Origin: Candidatus Zophobacter franzmannii
Lineage (GTDB): Bacteria; Cloacimonadota; Cloacimonadia; Cloacimonadales; JAFGVF01
Direction: 5' to 3'
Assembly (NCBI GenBank): GCA_030765245.1
Contig: JAVCCX010000126.1
Location: 1 to 6,219, forward strand
DNA length: 6,219 nt
Part shown: piece by piece, positions 1 through 4,349 of the stretch
Position numbering within the stretch: position 1 is the stretch's first letter
Layout: every line of letters begins with the position of its first letter
Program-made: the position numbers and the translations under genes
Notes under the pieces: model-generated
What the model saw: the letters and a program-made list of their open reading frames with translations, nothing else
The model's database searches: none
Told to the model about the DNA's origin: nothing

Positions 1-1
1 G

Positions 2-673
2 GAAACAATTGGTAGCTTCCAGTTAATGGATACTGAGGTTACAAATCTTATGTATAAGATTTATATTGTTGATGCACTCGAAAGTGGTGATATAACATCA
101 GTTGATAACGTTGAAGGACCTGATGGAACGTTGTACTTTGAAATGAGTAATTTAGATTCTAAGATAACTGTACCACAAGGTCTCACAAATACCTTCATTA
201 TTGAAGAGGGATTTGAGGATCACCCCGTAAACTTTGTAAGTTATTACGGTGCTGAAGCCTATGCCGAACACTACAACCTCCGTCTTCCTACCGAATGGGA
301 ATGGGAAATTGCAGCTCGCGGTGGCGGTGGCGGTGGCGGTATCGAAGAATATCCATGGGGCAATGATGACCCAGTAGATGAAACTGTTGCAAACTATAGA
401 AACAGTGGTGACATGTACGATAATGGTACAACTCCTGCCGGTTACTATCCTGCTTATCATAGTCTATATGATATGGCCGGTAATGTTTGGGAATGGACAT
501 CATCTGAGGGTGACTTGGTCAATGATGATGGCGAGAGTTACAAAATTCTCCGTGGCGGAAGTTGGAACTCAACTTTACCTTACCTGAAGTGCTGGGTTCG
601 TAACTTTGATGGTACCAAGAATTATGATCCTGATGAAACATATAGTATCATCGGGTTTAGATGCGCACAATAA
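2..673 (+). CDS. SUMF1/FGE-sulfatase-fold domain protein, 5' partial, probably non-catalytic
   Basis: The frame is open from base 2 to the TAA at 671-673 (223 residues seen) and the gene begins upstream of the window. The ATG at 26 is unlikely to be the start: no ribosome binding site precedes it, and residues before it (IGSFQLMD) already belong to the domain. Family motifs appear in order: EVTN..Y, HPVNFVS, LRLPTEWEWEIAARGG, YPWGND, LYDMAGNVWEWT, LRGGSW and the C-terminal GFRCA. In true formylglycine-generating enzymes, two cysteines follow the GGS(W/Y) motif. Here the segment reads GGSWNSTLPYLKC, with Ser and Leu at those positions and one Cys two residues later, so sulfatase-activating chemistry is improbable. 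Such domains often serve as binding or structural modules in secreted proteins. An insertion of about 40 residues separates EVTN from HPV. Seven consecutive glycines replace the usual ARGG linker. There is no C-terminal sorting domain after GFRCAQ. The fold is certain; the role is unknown. Confidence 0.9.
   Translation, partial: ETIGSFQLMDTEVTNLMYKIYIVDALESGDITSVDNVEGPDGTLYFEMSNLDSKITVPQGLTNTFIIEEGFEDHPVNFVSYYGAEAYAEHYNLRLPTEWEWEIAARGGGGGGGIEEYPWGNDDPVDETVANYRNSGDMYDNGTTPAGYYPAYHSLYDMAGNVWEWTSSEGDLVNDDGESYKILRGGSWNSTLPYLKCWVRNFDGTKNYDPDETYSIIGFRCAQ
320..340 (+). repeat. GGTGGC hexanucleotide microsatellite encoding heptaglycine
   Basis: Three and a half in-frame copies of GGTGGC encode seven Gly codons alternating GGT and GGC, just after the AAR of the SUMF1-fold core. 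The tract is almost pure G/C/T in an otherwise AT-rich gene. Gain or loss of a unit would change the glycine count by two without shifting the frame. Confidence 0.9.
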
Positions 674-688
674 CTAAATGATATATAG

Positions 689-719
689 AAAGAAGGGCTT
701 GCAAAAGCCCTTCTTTTAG
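689..719 (+). terminator. Intrinsic terminator after the SUMF1-fold gene
   Basis: A perfect 12-bp stem (arms 689-700 and 705-716, AAAGAAGGGCTT with its complement) is closed by a GCAA tetraloop, a stable GNRA type. The T-rich part of the 3' arm continues into TTTTAGTTT. It sits 15 bp after the stop codon at 673. It ends only about 8 bases before the ribosome binding site of the next gene, so it could also modulate expression of that gene. Confidence 0.88.
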
Positions 720-724
720 TTTAC

Positions 725-730
725 GGAGGG
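725..730 (+). promoter_or_regulatory. Ribosome binding site (GGAGGG) for the DUF975-like gene
   Basis: GGAGGG lies 3 bases before the ATG at 734. It is directly downstream of the terminator hairpin, with no room for a promoter in between. Confidence 0.75.
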
Positions 731-733
731 AAT

Positions 734-1393
734 ATGAGTCTCAACCAAGTAACAATAATGGAAATAGCAAAAGAGAATGTTAAAAAGCATTACGGATTTA
801 TTATGCCGGTTGTTCTTTTTGTTGTTCTTGTACCAAGCTTATTTACAGCTTTGTTTGAAGATTTAACTTTCCTAACCTATCTCATATATGCCCCAATTCC
901 TTTTGGATTGGCAACCATTCTTTTAAATCTTACTTCTGGCAAGAATTGCACTTTCTCTGACCTGTTTAAGGGTTATAGCCAATTCTGGAAACTCTTCTTT
1001 ATTCAATTCCTTGTCAGTATCTGGGTCTTCCTTGGTCTTATAGTTTTCGTTATTCCCGGAGTTATTTTTGCATTACAATATAGCCTGGTTTGGTTTGTTT
1101 TAGCTGATAATCCATCTTGTACCATTTTAGGGGCTTTGAAACAAAGTAAAGAGATGATGGAAGGCAATAAGATGGACCTATTCAGATTGTTGGTAGGATT
1201 TATTGGTTGGCTTATTCTCTCTGCTTTTACAGGTGGGTTGCTGTTCCTTTTCTATGTAGGACCATATATGTATTTTGCTATGGCTGAATTCTATAGAACC
1301 GTTTCTAAGACTAAAGTAGATGTAATTGATGTTAGATGCGAAGATGAAGAGAATGTAGATTTAAACTCAGACCTTGGAGGTGTGAGAGACTAA
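734..1393 (+). CDS. DUF975-like polytopic inner-membrane protein
   Basis: A 219-residue membrane protein resembling the DUF975 family, whose function is not established. Hydrophobic segments lie at about residues 22-41, 46-66, 87-124 (long enough for two helices, split by an IPG motif at 107-109) and 151-184. Family-like features are the F..G motif near 78-80 (LFKGY), the conserved core IPGVIFALQYSLVWFVLADNP (about 107-127), then an SKEMMEGNKMDLF segment (138-150), FIGW (156-159) and GPYMYF..AEFY (176-187). The C-terminal 30 residues are hydrophilic and acidic, probably cytoplasmic. The start is supported by GGAGGG at 725-730. A terminator precedes the gene and no clear terminator follows it. 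The sigma-factor cluster begins 125 bp downstream, probably as a separate unit. Family assignment is by motif pattern from memory. Confidence 0.8.
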   Translation: MSLNQVTIMEIAKENVKKHYGFIMPVVLFVVLVPSLFTALFEDLTFLTYLIYAPIPFGLATILLNLTSGKNCTFSDLFKGYSQFWKLFFIQFLVSIWVFLGLIVFVIPGVIFALQYSLVWFVLADNPSCTILGALKQSKEMMEGNKMDLFRLLVGFIGWLILSAFTGGLLFLFYVGPYMYFAMAEFYRTVSKTKVDVIDVRCEDEENVDLNSDLGGVRD

Positions 1394-1469
1394 TTATTAA
1401 CTAACCTGCCCCATTTTCTATTAACAAACCAAAAGTAAGCTTTCTATGGCTTCTAAATTCCAATTTTTG

Positions 1470-1497
1470 TTGTAACTATGTTCATCCTTTGTATTTA
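1470..1497 (+). promoter_or_regulatory. Possible promoter of the sigma/anti-sigma/PDZ operon
   Basis: In the 125-bp gap before the sigma gene, TTGTAA (1470-1475) and TATTTA (1492-1497) are separated by 16 bp and resemble a housekeeping -35/-10 pair. ECF operons often autoregulate from their own promoter class. The -35 flank TGTAAC could belong to such a promoter, but the motif for this lineage is unknown. The call rests on consensus similarity only, in an AT-rich region where chance matches are common. Confidence 0.35.
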
Positions 1498-1509
1498 AAA
1501 CTGTGAAAA

Positions 1510-1513
1510 GAGG
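1510..1513 (+). promoter_or_regulatory. Ribosome binding site (GAGG) deciding the sigma gene start
   Basis: GAGG within AAGAGGTGA lies 5 bases before the GTG at 1519, a normal spacing. The alternative GTG at 1513 overlaps this element and has no other purine-rich site at a useful distance. Start 1519 is therefore preferred. The two starts differ by only two residues. Confidence 0.6.
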
Positions 1514-1518
1514 TGAGA

Positions 1519-2058
1519 GTGATCGAAAACGAAAAAGAGTTAATCAGTCGTGCAAAAAGAGATGTATCAGCTTTCGATAAGCTGTATTCACACTACTATC
1601 CCTTGATAAACAATTATGTCTATCATCGAGTTAGTGATGAAAGCACTCGCTATGAGATAGTATCGAATACCTTTTTTAAGGCGATGACTAAGCTCAATAG
1701 CTTTCAATGGCTACATAAGTGTTCGTTTTCAGCGTGGATTTATCGAATTGCTATCAATGAAGTTAGGCAGAATTATCGGAAGAACAAGAAACACTATAAG
1801 ATAGAGACTAAATTAGTGTTTAATGAACTACCTTTAGATGCAGAAGAGATAGTAAAACCGGAATTTGTGAGAGTTAAAGAAGCAATGTTAACTCTTAAGC
1901 CGGAAGAGCAGGATTTACTTTCATTGCGCTATTTCGAAAAGAAGAAATATCAGGAAATAGCAGAGATTTTGAATGTCAAAGAAGGAGCACTCAAGGTACG
2001 GATGCACCGTATTATGAATAAATTAAGAGACCGCTTAGAAGGAGAAAGAAATGGATGA
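1519..2058 (+). CDS. ECF-like RNA polymerase sigma-70 family factor
   Basis: A 179-residue protein of typical ECF size with only sigma region 2 and region 4. Region 2 spans about residues 13-87: AFDKLYSHYYPLINNYVYHRV, then a 2.2-like YEIVSNTFFKAMTKL, then the 2.3/2.4 segment FSAWIYRIAINEVRQNYRK. Region 4 spans about 113-170: LKPEEQDLLSLRYFEKKKYQEIAEIL followed by the recognition helix NVKEGALKVRMHRIMNKLRDRL. It would bind core RNA polymerase in the cytoplasm and redirect it to its own promoters. GTG is used as start codon, chosen from the GAGG site at 1510-1513; a GTG at 1513 is possible. The last 8 bases overlap the next gene (ATGGATGA), which suggests translational coupling, as is usual for sigma/anti-sigma pairs. 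Its ECF subgroup and target promoters cannot be told from the sequence. Confidence 0.92.
   Translation: MIENEKELISRAKRDVSAFDKLYSHYYPLINNYVYHRVSDESTRYEIVSNTFFKAMTKLNSFQWLHKCSFSAWIYRIAINEVRQNYRKNKKHYKIETKLVFNELPLDAEEIVKPEFVRVKEAMLTLKPEEQDLLSLRYFEKKKYQEIAEILNVKEGALKVRMHRIMNKLRDRLEGERNG
2039..2044 (+). promoter_or_regulatory. Ribosome binding site (AAGGAG) inside the sigma gene
   Basis: AAGGAG lies 6 bases before the ATG at 2051, within the 3' end of the sigma reading frame. It supports the overlapping start of the membrane protein gene. Confidence 0.7.
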
Positions 2059-2524
2059 ATTAGAAAAAAGGCTTGATGACTTAGAAGTGCCTATCTTGGA
2101 AAATGACCCTTTCCAACATGAGCTTCGCCGTCAACTTGTTACCGGTTTCATCCCGCACCGTACATCTGGAAGACTTATCCTAAAATTTGGAACTGCCTTG
2201 GTATTGTTACTAGCTCTATTTGGAGTAGCAACCATGGTGAATCCAGGTTGGGCTTACAAGTTTAACAACTTTGCCTTCCAAAACGATAAAGGATCTGAAG
2301 TTGAAAAACTTGATTTACCAGACAATTTGTCTGACCTACCATATACATCGATTAACAACCCTCACTTGAAAGATCAACTTGATGCAAAACAGTATGTTGA
2401 GGATAAATCCTATGTAATTAGGAAGTACAAGTCTCGAAGAAATGGTGAAGTGATGATTGTTTCAGAATATGATGATAAAGGGAAGAGAGTCAAGACTCGA
2501 TTGGTAAATCAGAAAGGCATGTAA
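2051..2524 (+). CDS. Putative single-pass membrane anti-sigma factor
   Basis: A 157-residue protein not recognised as a named family. The N-terminal 40 residues are charged (LEKRLDDLEVPILENDPF, then HELRRQL) and likely cytoplasmic. One transmembrane helix lies at about 42-63 (LILKF to TMV), flanked on the N side by R37, R41 and K45, which fits an N-in, C-out orientation. The tail of about 90 residues (KFNNFAF, NLSDLPYTSINNP, QYVEDKSYVIRKYKSRRNG) would be extracytoplasmic. Position directly behind an ECF sigma gene with an 8-bp overlap is the main argument for an anti-sigma role. The HxxxCxxC signature of zinc anti-sigma factors is absent; the protein has no cysteine at all. If it binds the sigma factor, it does so by another fold in its short N-terminus. 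It could instead be a sigma-linked membrane protein of other function. Confidence 0.6.
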   Translation: MDELEKRLDDLEVPILENDPFQHELRRQLVTGFIPHRTSGRLILKFGTALVLLLALFGVATMVNPGWAYKFNNFAFQNDKGSEVEKLDLPDNLSDLPYTSINNPHLKDQLDAKQYVEDKSYVIRKYKSRRNGEVMIVSEYDDKGKRVKTRLVNQKGM

Positions 2525-2530
2525 GGAGGA
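2523..2530 (+). promoter_or_regulatory. Strong ribosome binding site overlapping the anti-sigma stop codon
   Basis: AAGGAGGA shares two bases with the TAA stop at 2522-2524 and lies 4 bases before the ATG at 2535. This near-consensus site supports the PDZ gene start and its translation within the same transcript. The next ATG, at 2541, is less well spaced. Confidence 0.75.
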
Positions 2531-2534
2531 CTTC

Positions 2535-3752
2535 ATGCTTATGATATTAAAGAGATTGATTGTTATATTTATACTAGTAGCTGGGATTTCAGTTTTATCA
2601 GCTGATGCCTGGTTGGGAATTAGCATTATTGTGCCATCAGAAGAGAAATTGGCTGAACTTGGGCAATCCGACCTGTATGGTATCCAAGTGATAAATGTTG
2701 AAGAGAACTCTCCTGCAGAAATAGCAGGCATTATAGAAGATGACCTGATAACTAAGATAGATGGTGATAAAATATACACTACCGGACAGTTCATTAAAAT
2801 GATTAGTTCAATGGAGATTGGTAAAGAGATAAAGCTGTTGGTTATTAGGAACAAAAAGGGAAAGACAGTTAAGTTCTCCTTAGAAGAGAAACAAGTTAAT
2901 ATGAAAGCATTCCTTGGGGTTGTCGTTATCGAACCACATGAAGATACATTTGAAAAAATGGGAGTCAATTATGGTTTAACGATTGCTGAAGTAATTGATG
3001 GCTCTTCAGCTGAAGAAGCAGAGCTAGAAAGGGATTATGTGCTTTTGAAGATAAACGATGATAAGCTCTATACTGCAGGGCAATTAAGCAAGATACTCGC
3101 AACCCTTAAACCAAAAGATGAACTTTCAATCACTTACTTTGATGGTAAGGACATCAAAAGCAAAACACTAATTATTGGTGGAAAGCCTGTGAATAAATTC
3201 GGAAACAACGACTTTTCATTTAACTTTTTTGGTTTCCCAGATAAACTCACAGTTCTTAGATATGGGGATGGATTCGATAAACTCGGGATGAAGCTGGAAG
3301 ACACTAAATCAGGTGTCAAAGTAATCGAAGTATTTGACGACTCAATTGCAGAAGAAAACGATATTGAAGTCGATGATAAAGTTTTAGAATTAAATGGCAA
3401 GAAAGTTGCAGAGATAGATACATTCTATGAGCTTCTTTCCAAGGTGAAAGGTAATGAGACCATTGAACTTGTCATCAAGCGTGGAAAGAAGAAGAAAACT
3501 CTCAAGTTAAAGCTAGAAGATGTTCAAATTAATAGATCTTTTGACCTTGATATTGATGATAATGGAGTTAAGATTATTATAGATGGTCAGGAAAAGATTA
3601 TCCTAGATCAAGACTCGTTCCCAAGATTACAAGAGTACTTTGATGATTTTGATGTTGAAGAAATGATAGAAAGATTTAAAAACAATATGCCGGATGGCAA
3701 AGAAATTGATATAAAGTTTCTAAAGAAGAAAATCAATAGTGAAAGAATCTAA
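2535..3752 (+). CDS. Secreted triple-PDZ-domain protein without protease domain
   Basis: A 405-residue protein with a signal peptide: basic ILKR near the start, hydrophobic core about 8-21, and a likely cleavage after ADA at residue 25. A membrane anchor through this segment is the alternative. PDZ1 covers about 26-118 (WLGISI, GIQVINVEENSPAEIAGIIEDD, ITKIDGDKIYTTGQ). PDZ2 covers about 122-214 (FLGVVV, GLTIAEVIDGSSAEEAEL, LLKINDDKLYTAGQ). PDZ3 covers about 246-328 (LGMKL, GVKVIEVFDDSIAEENDI, DDKVLELNGKK). PDZ1 and PDZ2 are closely similar, as after a tandem duplication. A Phe-rich linker (about 222-234) joins PDZ2 to PDZ3, and an acidic tail of about 75 residues ends the protein. No HtrA-type Ser protease or zinc metalloprotease motif is present. 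PDZ domains of this bacterial type bind protein C-termini, so it may be an adaptor or sensor in the periplasm. It lies 10 bp after the putative anti-sigma gene, in one operon with the sigma factor. Confidence 0.87.
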   Translation: MLMILKRLIVIFILVAGISVLSADAWLGISIIVPSEEKLAELGQSDLYGIQVINVEENSPAEIAGIIEDDLITKIDGDKIYTTGQFIKMISSMEIGKEIKLLVIRNKKGKTVKFSLEEKQVNMKAFLGVVVIEPHEDTFEKMGVNYGLTIAEVIDGSSAEEAELERDYVLLKINDDKLYTAGQLSKILATLKPKDELSITYFDGKDIKSKTLIIGGKPVNKFGNNDFSFNFFGFPDKLTVLRYGDGFDKLGMKLEDTKSGVKVIEVFDDSIAEENDIEVDDKVLELNGKKVAEIDTFYELLSKVKGNETIELVIKRGKKKKTLKLKLEDVQINRSFDLDIDDNGVKIIIDGQEKIILDQDSFPRLQEYFDDFDVEEMIERFKNNMPDGKEIDIKFLKKKINSERI

Positions 3753-3777
3753 CCTCCCTAAACAATGTGTAATGATG

Positions 3778-3818
3778 AAACGGGACACCGTATTCGGGCG
3801 TCCCGTTTTATTTTAAAA
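3778..3818 (+). terminator. Intrinsic terminator shared by the PDZ and mgsA convergent genes
   Basis: A 9-bp stem (AAACGGGAC at 3778-3786 with GTCCCGTTT at 3800-3808) encloses a 13-base loop that can form a small inner CCG-TATT-CGG stem. On the plus strand it is followed by TTTTATTTTAAAA, a good T tract, so it terminates the sigma/PDZ operon. On the minus strand the hairpin is followed only by TTTCATCATT, a weaker signal. The stop codon of mgsA at 3808-3810 touches the 3' arm. Confidence 0.85.
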
Positions 3819-4170
3819 GATAGTTAGCAGTATGGACATTGAGGGCGAGTGGTATGTTCTTTAACACACAAATCCTGATAAGAGTTTGTATATCATGTTC
3901 ATGACCATGTGGTGTTCTTGCATCGATAAGAAAAACGATCATGTCGATATTCTTCTCAAGAATATGTGAAGCAATAACAATGTCACCACCATCGGGGCCG
4001 TGCCCTAATGGTTTTACATTAAGACCTGTGATATTTGTAACATTATGTGCCGTTCCCTGGGTCCCGACGAGGTTGTAATTCTTTAGTATGTGCTTGTGCT
4101 TGCTTGCCCATTCAGCCATTACAAGTTTCTGAGTATCATGTGCAACCAGAGCTATAGTTTTTTGTTCCAT
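3808..4170 (-). CDS. mgsA: Methylglyoxal synthase, divergent short form
   Basis: A 120-residue cytoplasmic enzyme expected to convert dihydroxyacetone phosphate to methylglyoxal plus phosphate, an overflow route from glycolysis. An ungapped alignment by eye to E. coli MgsA (offset 8) keeps the catalytic set: H11, D63, D83, H90 and D93 match H19, D71, D91, H98 and D101. K15 matches K23. Recognisable motifs are LVAHD, GPDGGD, FLIDARTPHGHEHD and IPLALNVHTA. The phosphate-binding loop is altered: E. coli TGTTG becomes TQGTA, keeping the first and fourth positions, and the serine before GP..GGD becomes His. The protein ends soon after the core, lacking the C-terminal extension of about 20-30 residues found in E. 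coli. The start is supported by AAAGGAG 5 bases upstream (4176-4182). The gene is convergent with the PDZ gene and divergent from bamA. Other MGS-fold proteins (CarB C-terminus, PurH) are larger and lack this residue set. Confidence 0.87.
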   Translation of the reverse strand: MEQKTIALVAHDTQKLVMAEWASKHKHILKNYNLVGTQGTAHNVTNITGLNVKPLGHGPDGGDIVIASHILEKNIDMIVFLIDARTPHGHEHDIQTLIRICVLKNIPLALNVHTANYLLK

Positions 4171-4175
4171 TTTGT

Positions 4176-4182
4176 CTCCTTT
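4176..4182 (-). promoter_or_regulatory. Ribosome binding site (AAAGGAG) for mgsA
   Basis: Read on the minus strand, AAAGGAG lies 5 bases before the ATG at 4170. With the -10 box at 4191-4196, transcription would begin almost at this site, giving a very short leader. Confidence 0.75.
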
Positions 4183-4190
4183 AAAAGCTA

Positions 4191-4219
4191 ATTATAGAGC
4201 AGATGAAAAGAAAGCAAGT
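4191..4219 (-). promoter_or_regulatory. Promoter of mgsA
   Basis: On the minus strand a perfect TATAAT lies at 4191-4196. The -35 is weak: ACTTGC at 4214-4219 gives a 17-bp spacer, and TTGCTT at 4212-4217 gives 15 bp. The predicted start is near 4184, so the untranslated leader would be about 14 bases and consist mainly of the ribosome binding site. No operator could be identified with confidence. Confidence 0.5.
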
Positions 4220-4243
4220 TAAATAATGGTTGGATTAGAACAG

Positions 4244-4294
4244 TGTAAATTTTAGTAATCTGTAAGTAGTGAAAAATTCCTTTACGAATTTACA
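4244..4294. repeat. 8-bp inverted repeat in the mgsA-bamA intergenic region
   Basis: TGTAAATT (4244-4251) and AATTTACA (4287-4294) are perfect inverted copies 35 bases apart, between the two divergent genes. They could be paired operator half-sites or chance in AT-rich DNA. The rest of the 179-bp gap holds only the promoter-like elements listed separately. Confidence 0.35.
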
Positions 4295-4297
4295 TTC

Positions 4298-4326
4298 TTA
4301 CTGCAAATAGTCTAAATCAAGATAAT
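4298..4326 (+). promoter_or_regulatory. Possible promoter of bamA
   Basis: GATAAT (4321-4326) is a one-mismatch -10 box with a poor -35 (TTACTG, 4298-4303) at 17-bp spacing. A better -35 match, TTTACA at 4289-4294, has no good -10 at the right distance. The call is weak and rests on position upstream of the bamA ribosome binding site. Confidence 0.3.
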
Positions 4327-4340
4327 ATGAACCTTTCTTT

Positions 4341-4345
4341 GGAGG
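4341..4345 (+). promoter_or_regulatory. Ribosome binding site (GGAGG) deciding the bamA start
   Basis: GGAGG lies 4 bases before the ATG at 4350 and 16 bases before the in-frame ATG at 4362. The first is therefore preferred, giving a signal peptide that begins MDFRMKKAF. Confidence 0.7.
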
Positions 4346-4349
4346 ATAT

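Noticed and set aside
152..503. Overlapping minus-strand open frames opposite the SUMF1-fold gene
   Set aside because: Their low-complexity stretches (TATATATA, RHRHRHR) are antisense images of the glycine repeat. They match no family and lack ribosome binding sites of note.
26..673. ATG at 26 as the true start of the SUMF1-fold gene
   Set aside because: No ribosome binding site precedes it, and the frame is open back to base 2 with residues that match the start of the domain.
1436..1455. Hairpin AAGC...GCTT after the DUF975-like gene as a terminator
   Set aside because: The stem is only 4 bp and has no T tract.
1472..1495. Shared promoter motif (TGTAA...TGTA) upstream of the sigma operon and bamA
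   Set aside because: The spacing differs (19 and 17 bases between motif starts) and the elements are common in AT-rich DNA. By eye the similarity is no better than chance.
2462..2968. 168-codon minus-strand open frame across the anti-sigma/PDZ junction
   Set aside because: It is antisense to two well-supported genes, is Ser/Ile-rich as expected for a shadow of acidic coding sequence, and shows no recognisable motif.
2535..3752. HtrA/DegP-type protease
   Set aside because: Only PDZ domains are present; no GNSGG serine site or catalytic His/Asp context can be found, and the signal peptide leads straight into PDZ1.
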